Below, piece by piece: positions 1-7,606 of a stretch of DNA of 64,000 nucleotides (positions are counted from its first letter, which is position 1; each line of letters starts with the position of its first letter). Where the stretch lies: NCBI RefSeq assembly GCF_002979555.1, contig NZ_PCOZ01000020.1, forward strand, positions 1 to 64,000, given 5' to 3'. Source of the stretch: Pseudomonas sp. MYb60. GTDB lineage: Bacteria; Pseudomonadota; Gammaproteobacteria; Pseudomonadales; Pseudomonadaceae. The translations under genes were made by a program, and so were the position numbers. Below the pieces are notes generated by a model, which saw only the letters and a list, made by a program, of their open reading frames with translations, did not search any database and was not told where the DNA came from.

Positions 1-19
1 CAGCCTCATTTGCTGTCAA
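1..19 (-). promoter_or_regulatory. Partial leftward promoter cut by the window edge
   Basis: A perfect minus-strand TTGACA occupies 14-19. The matching -10 box would lie beyond the left edge. The text next to it (ending AATGAGGCTG on the minus strand) resembles that preceding Pseudomonas 16S rRNA leaders, as recalled and not searched. Confidence 0.55.
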
Positions 20-101
20 GTGATTATTTTCAGAAGTTTTCGAAGAATTCTTCAACAACTTCAACCACTTGCGCTTCCGATCACTCGTTAGCGGGAGGCG
101 A

Positions 102-129
102 ATTCTACAGCGTTACACGCTGCTGTCAA
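102..129 (-). promoter_or_regulatory. Leftward promoter (middle of three), rrn type
   Basis: On the minus strand a perfect TTGACA (124-129) is followed after 16 bases by TAGAAT (102-107) and the discriminator TCGCCTCCCGC. This layout is that of a strong, ppGpp-sensitive rRNA promoter. Confidence 0.7.
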
Positions 130-247
130 CACCTCTTTTTCAACTTCCTGATCACTTCGATGAACTGAAGCAACCTACTGCCGAAACCTACATAACTCAT
201 TGTTTAACAAGGAGTTTTCCGTTTCGACTGCTCCGGAAGTGGGGCGA

Positions 248-275
248 ATTATAGACAGATATAATTCGCCGTCAA
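248..275 (-). promoter_or_regulatory. Leftward promoter (distal of three)
   Basis: On the minus strand TTGACG (270-275) is followed after 16 bases by a perfect TATAAT (248-253) and then the GC-rich TCGCCCC. It is the farthest upstream of three tandem leftward promoters. Strength and use are inferred from match to consensus only. Confidence 0.65.
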
Positions 276-437
276 CCTTTAATTTTGTATTTCTATCAAC
301 AAGGCTGAAAACCAGCACTCCTTTGCCAAATACAGAGGTAACCATAAAGCATTGAGCACTATATTGCTCATTTCTGCACACTTAAGCATCATGGCGCCGG
401 ATGCTTCTACTTACTACATTCTCGGACAGCCCCCTCA

Positions 438-1325
438 ATGACCACCACCCCCCGCAGCCTGGCGCCTGCCCTGTTCCCTATCGGCCTGCTGCTGATCGCC
501 ATGGCCTCCGTCCAATCCGGCGCTTCCCTTGCAAAGACAATGTTTCCCGTTGTCGGCGCACAAGGCACCACAGCCCTGCGCCTGATCTTTGCCAGTGTGA
601 TCATGCTGCTTCTATTGCGCCCCTGGCGCGCCAAGCTGACGGCCAAATCCCTGCGCACCGTGGTGGTCTATGGGCTGGCACTGGGCGGCATGAACCTGCT
701 CTTCTATATGTCGCTGCGCAGCGTTCCCCTTGGCATCGCCGTAGCGCTTGAGTTCACGGGGCCTCTTGCGGTCGCGATCTACTCATCCCGCAGGGCCGTG
801 GACTTTTTATGGATCGCCCTCGCAATCATCGGCTTGCTGCTCCTGATTCCCATCGGCGAAGCCAATACCGGCATCGACTTGCTGGGCGCGGCCTACGCGC
901 TGGGCGCCGGTGTGTGCTGGGCGCTCTATATCCTGTTCGGGCAAAAAGCTGGCAATGACAACGGCGTCCAGACCGCAGCTCTGGGTGTGATGATCGCCGC
1001 GTTGTTCGTCGCGCCTATCGGCATCGCCCACGCCGGCGCCGCGCTGCTCACCCCCGCGCTTATCCCGGTCGCCCTTGGCGTCGCCATTCTGTCCACTGCC
1101 CTGCCCTATACCCTTGAGATGGTCGCACTGACACGACTGCCCGCCCGCACCTTCAGCACCTTGATGAGCGTCGAGCCGGTGTTCGGCGCACTCTCCGGCC
1201 TGTTGTTCCTCCAAGAGCACTTGTCCCTGGCGCAATGGCTGGCCATCACCTGCATCATTACTGCCTCCATAGGCGCCACGCTGACCCTGAGCAAGGAGTC
1301 AAAACCGCTGGTTCCGTCGGATTGA
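438..1325 (+). CDS. rhtA: Threonine/homoserine exporter, RhtA-like (EamA family)
   Basis: A 295-residue inner-membrane protein made almost wholly of hydrophobic helices (about ten), the same length as E. coli RhtA. It has the duplicated EamA/DMT architecture; the second half carries the typical LPYTLEMVALTRLPARTFS stretch near residues 221-240 and SVEPVFGALSGLLFL after it. Family members export threonine, homoserine and other amino acids by proton antiport. The ATG at 438 gives a normal family N-terminus but has only a weak ribosome site. It stands alone, downstream of the leftward rRNA-type promoters. Exact substrate is inferred from the family. Confidence 0.85.
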   Translation: MTTTPRSLAPALFPIGLLLIAMASVQSGASLAKTMFPVVGAQGTTALRLIFASVIMLLLLRPWRAKLTAKSLRTVVVYGLALGGMNLLFYMSLRSVPLGIAVALEFTGPLAVAIYSSRRAVDFLWIALAIIGLLLLIPIGEANTGIDLLGAAYALGAGVCWALYILFGQKAGNDNGVQTAALGVMIAALFVAPIGIAHAGAALLTPALIPVALGVAILSTALPYTLEMVALTRLPARTFSTLMSVEPVFGALSGLLFLQEHLSLAQWLAITCIITASIGATLTLSKESKPLVPSD

Positions 1326-1492
1326 AGGATGTTTGAATGTAGCTCTGGCATTTGCTGCTCATTTAGGCCATGTTTAGCCGGTAAACGAATGTCATTCATG
1401 GAGAATTTCGACAGGGACAGCGCGAACGCTACACTCGAGAGCGAGTAGAGCCTGCTTCAAGCATTGTTGTGAAGCGGCTATTAAGGATAGGA

Positions 1493-1774
1493 ATGAAGCG
1501 AATCTTGATACTGCTGATGGTCTTAGCCATTGCTGGCTGTGCTGCCACCACGAGAACCGAAGTAAAGCGGGGCAAAAAAGGGCTGCACATCAACTGCTCT
1601 GGCCTGTCTTCCTCATGGGACCAGTGCTACACCAGCGCCACCAACTCCTGCGGCGCAAAGGGCTATCGCGTCATCGCCAAATCCGGTGACAATTCCGAGG
1701 AACCAGGGGACTACCCCTTCGGCCTCAACCCCGCCGGCTACACCAGCCGCAGCATGATCGTCATCTGCAAATAA
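1493..1774 (+). CDS. Small lipoprotein of unknown function
   Basis: A 93-residue protein beginning MKRILILLMVLAIAGCAATT: a charged start, hydrophobic core and a lipobox (IAGC) with the acylated cysteine near residue 16. The mature part holds four further cysteines that could form disulfides. The ATG at 1493 is chosen over the in-frame GTG at 1469 because AAGGAT lies about five bases upstream and the signal peptide then has normal length. A possible promoter, TCGACA-16-TACACT, lies at 1408-1435. Function not recognised; a single-gene unit. Confidence 0.75.
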   Translation: MKRILILLMVLAIAGCAATTRTEVKRGKKGLHINCSGLSSSWDQCYTSATNSCGAKGYRVIAKSGDNSEEPGDYPFGLNPAGYTSRSMIVICK

Positions 1775-1828
1775 GCAGCAGGCCGACGTCTCCCCAGGCA
1801 ACAGGGAAGAGACGCCGGCCGCACTTCA

Positions 1829-3637
1829 TCAGATTGCTGCAGTGCGAACCTGCAACCACTCCAGACTTGCACCACTGAGCAGTGGGCTCAAGCGCTCACG
1901 CACCTCAGCGTGGTAGGCGTTGAACCACTCGCGCTCATCCGCCGTCAACAGCGAAGGCTCCAGGCAACGCGTGTCGATCGGGCACAGTGTCAGGGTTTCA
2001 AACTTGAGAAACTCGCCAAACTCGGTCTTGCCCGCCTCGCGATTCAACACCAGGTTCTCGATACGCACGCCCCAGCGCCCCGGACGATAAGTGCCCGGTT
2101 CAATGGAAGTGATCATGCCTGGCTGCATGGCCGTCTGGGGCGCAGGCGCAGCCTGGTAGGCGATCACCTGCGGCCCTTCATGCACATTGAGAAAGTAACC
2201 AACACCGTGCCCGGTGCCGTGGCCGTAGTCCACACCTTCGGCCCAGATCGGCGCGCGCGCGATAGAGTCCAGCAAGGGCGACAGGATGCCTTTCGGGAAA
2301 TGCGCGCGGGACAAGGCAATCACCCCCTTCAACACCCGCGTGCAGTCGCGTTTCTGCTCCTCGCTCGGCGTACCCACCGGCACCATTCGTGTGATATCAG
2401 TAGTGCCGCCCAGGTATTGCCCGCCCGAATCGATCAACAGCAAACCGTCACCTTCGATCAGCGCATGCTCCGCTTCGGTGGCGTGGTAATGCGGCATCGC
2501 GCCATTGGCGTTGAAGGCCGCAATGGTGTTGAAGCTCAGCGACACATATCCCGGACGACGGGTACGCGCAGCCGTCAGGTGCTCATCAATGCTCAACTCG
2601 GTGATGCGCTCACGCCCCCAGGCACTCTCAAGCCAGGTAAAAAATTCGCACAGGGCGGCACCGTCCTGCTCCATCGCCTGACGAATATGCTCGGCATCCG
2701 CCAGGCTCTTGCGCGACTTGGCCAGCGTGGTCGGGTTCAGCCCCTCGACCAGCTTGACGCCCGCATCGAGGTTTTCCAGCAGGCCTGCCGTGACTCGGGC
2801 CGGATCAACCTGCAGACTGGCACCCGCCGGTACTGAGCGCAGCGCATCCGCCACTTCGCTGTAGTCACGCAACGTGACGCCATCGCGCTCCAATACGGTC
2901 TTCAATTCGGCATCGACTTTGCTCAGCGCCACAAACAATGTCGCCTGCTGTTGATTGACCAAGGCAAAGGACACAAACACCGGGTTGAACGAAACATCAC
3001 CACCGCGCAGGTTGAACAGCCAGGCGATGTCATCCAGGGTCGCGATGAAATGCCAGTCGGCACCCTTCTCTTTAAGATTGGCACGCAGCGCGGTGAGCTT
3101 ATCCCCACGACTGACCGTGGCTTGCGGCGGCAGGTGCTGATAAATCGGCTGGTTCGGCAGGCCGGGTCGATCGCGCCAGACCCCATCCAGCACGTCGAGG
3201 TCAGTGCGCAGGCGCGCACCGCGCTCAGCCAACTTGCCGCCCAACGTGCGCGCCGAGGCCACGGCCATCACCGCACCGTCCACCGCCACCACTGCACCTT
3301 CAGGCGTCTGCTCGGCCAACCACTCCAGCGGGCCGGGCTGGCCCGGTTGCAGTTTCACCAGGTCGATGCCGCTGCCCTTGAGTTCCTTGGTGGCCTGTTC
3401 CCAGTAACGGCTATCGGCCCACACACCGGCGAAATTGGCAGTAACAATCAACGTACCGACCGACCCATGAAAGCCCGACAACCATTGCCGGCCCTGCCAG
3501 TAGCCCGGCAGGTATTCCGACAAGTGCGGGTCGGCCGACGGTACCAGCAAGGCGTGGATGCCTTCGCGGCGCATCAGTTCACGGGTCTGCGCCAGGCGCT
3601 CCGGTACCGGTCCATGGGTCAAAGGCTGCGTACTCAT
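1829..3637 (-). CDS. pepP: Xaa-Pro aminopeptidase (aminopeptidase P, M24B)
   Basis: A 602-residue three-domain aminopeptidase P of the long, eukaryote-like type: two creatinase-like N-terminal domains (about 1-310), a catalytic pita-bread domain, and a C-terminal extension. Metal and catalytic residues are visible as DSGGQYLGGTTDITR, the GHGTGHGVGYFLNVHEGP block, and the glutamates in SIEPGTYRPGRWGVRIEN. It removes an N-terminal residue followed by proline. It starts at an ATG with AGGAG eight bases upstream and lies 49 bases downstream of the cysteine desulfurase gene, so the two may be co-transcribed. It is longer than E. coli PepP (441 residues), so the symbol is by reaction. Confidence 0.88.
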   Translation of the reverse strand: MSTQPLTHGPVPERLAQTRELMRREGIHALLVPSADPHLSEYLPGYWQGRQWLSGFHGSVGTLIVTANFAGVWADSRYWEQATKELKGSGIDLVKLQPGQPGPLEWLAEQTPEGAVVAVDGAVMAVASARTLGGKLAERGARLRTDLDVLDGVWRDRPGLPNQPIYQHLPPQATVSRGDKLTALRANLKEKGADWHFIATLDDIAWLFNLRGGDVSFNPVFVSFALVNQQQATLFVALSKVDAELKTVLERDGVTLRDYSEVADALRSVPAGASLQVDPARVTAGLLENLDAGVKLVEGLNPTTLAKSRKSLADAEHIRQAMEQDGAALCEFFTWLESAWGRERITELSIDEHLTAARTRRPGYVSLSFNTIAAFNANGAMPHYHATEAEHALIEGDGLLLIDSGGQYLGGTTDITRMVPVGTPSEEQKRDCTRVLKGVIALSRAHFPKGILSPLLDSIARAPIWAEGVDYGHGTGHGVGYFLNVHEGPQVIAYQAAPAPQTAMQPGMITSIEPGTYRPGRWGVRIENLVLNREAGKTEFGEFLKFETLTLCPIDTRCLEPSLLTADEREWFNAYHAEVRERLSPLLSGASLEWLQVRTAAI

Positions 3638-3686
3638 TGTGTCTCCTGCTAACCACGAATAATTATTATGTGTTGAGAAAAGTCAC

Positions 3687-4847
3687 TCAGACCGCCCAGA
3701 ACGCCGGTGCACTGGCAAGGGAAGCCTTGATCAACTGCACGGCCTGGTCGATGTCCTGCTCGGTGGTAAACCGACCCAGGCTCAAGCGAATCGTGCGCCC
3801 GGCGCTGCGCGCATCATGGCCCAGCGCAAGCAGCACGTGGGAAGGCGCATTGCTCGCGGAATTGCACGCCGAAGTCGCGGAAAAGGCGATGCCCGCACTC
3901 AAGGCCGCGGAATTGAATTCGCCTTCTCCAAAGGTCAGGCTGAGCGTGTGAGGAATGCGTTGCGTGGCGCTACCGTTCAAACGCACGCCAGCCACCGACG
4001 CCAACTGGTCAAGCAGGCGCTGGCGCAAAGCCTCGATGACTGCCTTCTCTTCAATGAAAGACGCTGCCGCCAGCGCAAACGCTGTGCCCATGCCAGCAAT
4101 CTGATGGGTTGCCAGGGTGCCCGAGCGCAGGCCGCCCTCATGCCCACCGCCGTGAATCTGGGCCAGCACTTTTTGCTGCGCCCGCGGCCCTACGTACAAC
4201 GCGCCGATGCCCTTGGGGCCATACAGCTTGTGGGCCGAAAGCGACATCAAGTCCACCGGCCATTCAGCCAGGTCGATCACGACCTTGCCCGCGCCCTGCG
4301 CCGCATCCACATGCAACAACGCGCCGTGATCACGCACCCGCGCGCCAATGGCCTGGATGTCGTTGAGCGTGCCCAGCTCGTTGTTGACCAGCATAAGCGA
4401 CACCAGGAAGGTGTCTTCGCGCAGCGCTTCGCTGACCGCATCGGCGCTGATCAAACCTTCAGCGTCCGGCACCAGGTAGGTCACGGCCACGCCGGCCTCC
4501 TGCAGTTGCCGCGCAGTATCCAGCGTGGCCTTGTGTTCGATCTGGCTGGTGATGATATGCCCACCCGCCACACCGCGCGCCTGGGCGACGCCCTTGATCG
4601 CAAGGTTGTTGGACTCGGTGGCACCGGACGTCCAGACGATTTGCTCAGCCTGTGCCCCCACCAACTCGGCCACCTGGCGACGTGCCTGTTCAACCGTTTG
4701 CCGGGCCTCCTGGCCAAACGCGTGGGAACTGGATGCAGGGTTACCGAAGTTGGCGTTATAGCCCAGACACTCGACCATCACCTGAATGACTCGCTCATCC
4801 ACCGGGGTTGTGGCGGCGTAGTCGAAATACAGCGGACGTTTATTCAT
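3687..4847 (-). CDS. Cysteine desulfurase (class V aminotransferase, NifS/IscS group)
   Basis: A 386-residue PLP enzyme that moves sulfur from cysteine to its own active-site cysteine. Seen: the start YFDYAATTPVD, TSGATESNNLAIKG for cofactor binding, the PLP lysine in SLSAHKLYGPKGIG, and the mobile loop SATSACNSASNAPSHVL with the persulfide cysteine. It is not next to iscR, iscU or sufE, so it is a stand-alone desulfurase and not the housekeeping isc copy. A role in general sulfur supply fits the sulfur genes that follow but is inference. pepP lies immediately downstream. Confidence 0.85.
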   Translation of the reverse strand: MNKRPLYFDYAATTPVDERVIQVMVECLGYNANFGNPASSSHAFGQEARQTVEQARRQVAELVGAQAEQIVWTSGATESNNLAIKGVAQARGVAGGHIITSQIEHKATLDTARQLQEAGVAVTYLVPDAEGLISADAVSEALREDTFLVSLMLVNNELGTLNDIQAIGARVRDHGALLHVDAAQGAGKVVIDLAEWPVDLMSLSAHKLYGPKGIGALYVGPRAQQKVLAQIHGGGHEGGLRSGTLATHQIAGMGTAFALAAASFIEEKAVIEALRQRLLDQLASVAGVRLNGSATQRIPHTLSLTFGEGEFNSAALSAGIAFSATSACNSASNAPSHVLLALGHDARSAGRTIRLSLGRFTTEQDIDQAVQLIKASLASAPAFWAV

Positions 4848-5024
4848 GACGTTAAAGACTCGCAGAGCAGGTTCCCGAGATCAGCGTCTCAGGGGCATCG
4901 ACCGGGACAGAGGTCGTCAGGTTTAACCGATTGGATGCCGTTAAAGAAGGCCAACTTTAAGTAAATGTGCGTAGGAACGCTCCCAAAATTCAGCTTAACA
5001 GGCTGATGTAGTCCTATGGAAAAC

Positions 5025-5063
5025 AAAAGCCCGAGATTCCTTAAGGGAAACCTCGGGCTTTTT
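5025..5063 (-). terminator. Rho-independent terminator
   Basis: AAAAGCCCGAG (5025-5035) pairs exactly with CTCGGGCTTTT (5052-5062). On the minus strand the stem is followed by TTTTGTTTT, and it sits 17 bases beyond the stop of the leftward lipoprotein gene. The symmetric A/T flanks mean it could work in both directions. Confidence 0.85.
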
Positions 5064-5079
5064 GCCGCTGAACGCGAGC

Positions 5080-5349
5080 TCAACTGGGACGGCCATGCAA
5101 CGCCACACTGCGCTCGGCGTTCATTTCACCCTGGCTATCAAAGCCGTAGGACGGTTGCGGCTGGCCCATCAAGGCAGCGCGTTGCTGTTGATAGTCATCA
5201 AACGACAGGCCGCGACGGCCCAGCGCCTCCAGGGCCAACTGTCTGGTTTCTTCTGCTGTGTAGGGACGCAGTTCCGGCGAGGGATGATTCGCACAACCGG
5301 CGAGGACAGCGGTGACAAGCATCAAGGATATGGCAAGAAATCGGTTCAT
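5080..5349 (-). CDS. Small lipoprotein of unknown function
   Basis: An 89-residue protein beginning MNRFLAISLMLVTAVLAGC with a clear lipobox (LAGC). The mature part is short, polar and rich in Gln and Arg. The ATG at 5349 is the only start that gives a signal peptide of normal length; longer in-frame readings upstream lack lipoprotein features. A terminator follows directly. It is divergent from msuE but separated from it by about 400 bases. Function not recognised. Confidence 0.7.
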   Translation of the reverse strand: MNRFLAISLMLVTAVLAGCANHPSPELRPYTAEETRQLALEALGRRGLSFDDYQQQRAALMGQPQPSYGFDSQGEMNAERSVALHGRPS

Positions 5350-5578
5350 GGTGGTAGCCCTGGGAAGTAGGTGTCGAGTCAATGAACACAGGCTACTCCC
5401 CGCCCTACCCAGTGAAAAATCACCTCCCGTGATAGTTGCTATCAACCGCCAAGGCACCTTCGATAGCGTCATCCGCATATTCTTTTCCAATCTATAAATA
5501 TGGAAATACGTTCGTTTACGGAATAACCGAGACCCTCTATAAATAACCGCACACCGAACCGAACTGTTCACCACGCAA

Positions 5579-5596
5579 CTGTTGCTCTGGCAACAG
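5579..5596 (+). promoter_or_regulatory. Inverted repeat, candidate enhancer (UAS) for an activator of msuE
   Basis: CTGTTGC-TCTG-GCAACAG is a perfect inverted repeat of 7-base arms, about 85-100 bases upstream of the -24/-12 promoter of msuE. That is the usual distance for the upstream site of a sigma-54 activator. That SfnR, encoded in the same operon, binds it is inference. The rest of 5350-5745 holds the -24/-12 promoter and otherwise nothing I can name. Confidence 0.45.
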
Positions 5597-5680
5597 TCAT
5601 TCAACAAATCAAGAGACAGACAACAGCAGCATTTTTCAGCAGGGAGTGCGCAGGCCACGCCAATCAACGCTTAAGGCCAT

Positions 5681-5696
5681 TGGTACAGCTCTTGCT
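5681..5696 (+). promoter_or_regulatory. Sigma-54 (-24/-12) promoter of the msu operon
   Basis: TGGTACAGCTCTTGCT has GG and GC separated by exactly 10 bases and matches the TGGCAC-N5-TTGCW consensus with one change. It lies 50 bases before the msuE start, leaving a leader of about 40 bases with the ribosome site AAAGGA. The operon encodes its own sigma-54 activator, SfnR. Confidence 0.75.
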
Positions 5697-5745
5697 CAAC
5701 AGCTCACACACCTGCCCAGAACCACTGTTGAAAAAGGAACTGTTC

Positions 5746-6309
5746 ATGACCCGTCCCCTGAATGTCGTTGCCCTCTCCGGCGGAACCTGGCGTCCGTCTC
5801 GTACCCTGGTGCTGACCCAGGCCGTGCTGGCTGAGTTGGCGACACTGTTGCCGATCCAGGCCACCGTGATCGAGCTGGGCGATATCGCTCGGCCATTGGG
5901 TGGGGCGCTGTCCCGCGATGAATTGCCCGCTGACGTCGAATCACAACTGTTGGCCATTGAACAGGCCGACCTGCTGATCGTCGCCGCGCCGGTCTACCGA
6001 GGCTCCTACCCTGGCCTGCTCAAGCATCTGTTCGACCTGGTGGGCCTGAATGCCTTGGTGAATACGCCAGTACTGCTCGCTGCCACCGGCGGCAGCGAAC
6101 GCCACGCACTGGTCCTCGATCACCAACTGCGCCCGCTGTTCAGCTTCTTCCAGGCATTGACCCTGCCGATCGGCGTGTACGCCACCGAAGCCGACTTCAC
6201 CGACTACCAGATCACCAGCGAGTTGCTCAAAGCCCGCATTCAACTGGCGGCCGAACGCGCAGCGCCATTGTTTGCAGCGCACTCCCCCTCTCTGCTGAAA
6301 ATCGCATAA
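5746..6309 (+). CDS. msuE: NADPH/NADH-dependent FMN reductase MsuE
   Basis: A 187-residue flavodoxin-fold reductase that supplies FMNH2 to the two monooxygenases encoded next. Seen: the N-terminal VVALSGGTWRPSRTLVL phosphate-binding strand-loop and the APVYRGSYPGLLKHLFDL segment typical of SsuE/MsuE proteins. The ATG at 5746 is preceded by AAGGA at 5734-5738; longer readings upstream overlap the sigma-54 promoter and are rejected. MsuD begins 9 bases after its stop. The neighbours msuC and sfnR favour MsuE over SsuE. Confidence 0.88.
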   Translation: MTRPLNVVALSGGTWRPSRTLVLTQAVLAELATLLPIQATVIELGDIARPLGGALSRDELPADVESQLLAIEQADLLIVAAPVYRGSYPGLLKHLFDLVGLNALVNTPVLLAATGGSERHALVLDHQLRPLFSFFQALTLPIGVYATEADFTDYQITSELLKARIQLAAERAAPLFAAHSPSLLKIA

Positions 6310-6318
6310 GGATTTGTC

Positions 6319-7458
6319 ATGGATGTTTTCTGGTTTCTGCCGACCCACGGCGACGGTCATTACCTGGGCACCACCCAGGGCGCTCGCCCGGTCACCCTTA
6401 ACTACCTCAAACAAGTCGCCCAGGCAGCTGACAACCTCGGCTACCACGGCGTGCTGATTCCGACCGGACGCTCGTGCGAAGACTCCTGGGTAATTGCTTC
6501 GGCCCTGGTGCCGCTGACCGAGCGCCTGCGTTACCTGGTGGCGATTCGCCCGGGCATCATTTCACCCACTGTATCGGCGCGCATGGCCGCCACACTGGAC
6601 CGTTTGTCCAACGGGCGGCTGCTGATCAACGTGGTCACCGGCGGCGACCCGGATGAGAACCGCGGCGACGGCAGCTTCCTCGACCACAGTGAGCGTTACG
6701 AAGTCTCTGATGAGTTCCTACAGATCTGGCGCCGCGTATTGCAGGGCGAATCCGTGGACTTTGAGGGCAAGCACCTGCGCGTACAGAACGCCAAGGCGCT
6801 GTACCCGCCCGTGCAAAAGCCTTATCCACCCCTGTACTTTGGCGGTTCTTCCGACGCTGCTCATGACCTTGCCGCTGAACAGGTGGACGTGTACCTGACC
6901 TGGGGCGAGCCGCCCGCCGCTGTCGCGGAAAAACTCGCGGATGTGCGTGAACGCGCCGCCCGCCGGGGACGCACCGTGAAATTCGGCATCCGCCTGCACG
7001 TGATTGTGCGCGAAACCGAAGAGGACGCCTGGAAGGCCGCCGACAAATTGATCGAACACATCAGCGACGACACCATCGCCGCTGCGCAGAAGTCGTTCTC
7101 GCGCTTTGACTCCGAAGGCCAGCGCCGCATGGCCGCCCTGCACGACGGGCGCCGCGACAACCTGGAAATCGCACCCAACCTGTGGGCCGGCGTCGGCCTG
7201 GTGCGCGGCGGCGCCGGCACGGCACTGGTAGGCAACCCGCACCAAGTCGCCGAGCGCATCAAGGAATACGCCGATCTGGGGATAGAAAGCTTCATCTTCT
7301 CGGGCTACCCCCACCTGGAAGAGGCGTATCGCTTTGCCGAGTTGGTGTTCCCGTTGCTGCCGGAACCCTACGCGAGCCTCGCGGGGCGCGGTGTGACCAA
7401 CCTCACGGGCCCGTTCGGCGAAATGATTGCCAACGATGTATTGCCAGCCAAGGCCTAG
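6319..7458 (+). CDS. msuD: FMNH2-dependent methanesulfonate monooxygenase MsuD
   Basis: A 379-residue bacterial luciferase-like enzyme, similar throughout to SsuD/MsuD: MDVFWFLPTHGDGHYLGT at the start, the conserved GVLIPTGRSCEDSW, NVVTGGDPDENRGDG and GVGLVRGGAGTALVG. It uses FMNH2 from MsuE and O2 to cleave the C-S bond of methanesulfonate and longer alkanesulfonates, releasing sulfite and an aldehyde. The start has AAGGAT at normal distance. No sulfonate ABC transporter (ssuABC) is adjacent, and the downstream msuC and sfnR point to MsuD. Confidence 0.88.
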   Translation: MDVFWFLPTHGDGHYLGTTQGARPVTLNYLKQVAQAADNLGYHGVLIPTGRSCEDSWVIASALVPLTERLRYLVAIRPGIISPTVSARMAATLDRLSNGRLLINVVTGGDPDENRGDGSFLDHSERYEVSDEFLQIWRRVLQGESVDFEGKHLRVQNAKALYPPVQKPYPPLYFGGSSDAAHDLAAEQVDVYLTWGEPPAAVAEKLADVRERAARRGRTVKFGIRLHVIVRETEEDAWKAADKLIEHISDDTIAAAQKSFSRFDSEGQRRMAALHDGRRDNLEIAPNLWAGVGLVRGGAGTALVGNPHQVAERIKEYADLGIESFIFSGYPHLEEAYRFAELVFPLLPEPYASLAGRGVTNLTGPFGEMIANDVLPAKA

Positions 7459-7479
7459 GAACGCCGGAATCGGCTTTAT

Positions 7480-7565
7480 GTGGGAGCCGGGCTTGCCCGC
7501 GATGCAGGCACCTCGGCGTGTCAGGCATAGCGAGGTGATGCTATCGCAGGCAAGCCAACTCCCAC
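7480..7565. repeat. REP pair (inverted, REPIN-like)
   Basis: GTGGGAGCCGGGCTTGCCCGC and its degenerate reverse partner GGCAAGCCAACTCCCAC face each other across a spacer with a second hairpin-like part. This is the GTGGGAG-type Pseudomonas REP as an inverted pair. It lies between msuD and msuC, inside the operon, and could uncouple their mRNA levels. Confidence 0.8.
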
Positions 7566-7606
7566 CTTTGGCCTCGACTGCCCCCATAGACATTGAGGAA
7601 CACCGT

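Larger units (their letters stand above)
1..437. other. Gene-free stretch: leftward rRNA-operon-type promoter region
   Basis: No convincing gene lies here. Read on the minus strand it holds two complete promoters and the -35 box of a third, all pointing out of the left edge, with GC-rich discriminators of the kind found at stringently controlled stable-RNA promoters. The order and text of these elements recall the region upstream of Pseudomonas 16S rRNA leaders. That an rRNA operon follows to the left is inference, because the operon itself is outside the window. The right-hand part (about 276-437) is AT-rich and may act as UP-element or leader sequence for the exporter gene at 438. Confidence 0.7.

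Noticed and set aside
69..381. Short open frames in the first 400 bases on both strands
   Set aside because: They cross the tandem promoter elements, lack ribosome sites and have no protein-like composition.
5746..7458. Calling the first two sulfur genes ssuE and ssuD
   Set aside because: The neighbours are msuC-type and sfnR, not ssuA/ssuC/ssuB/ssuF, so msuE and msuD fit better.
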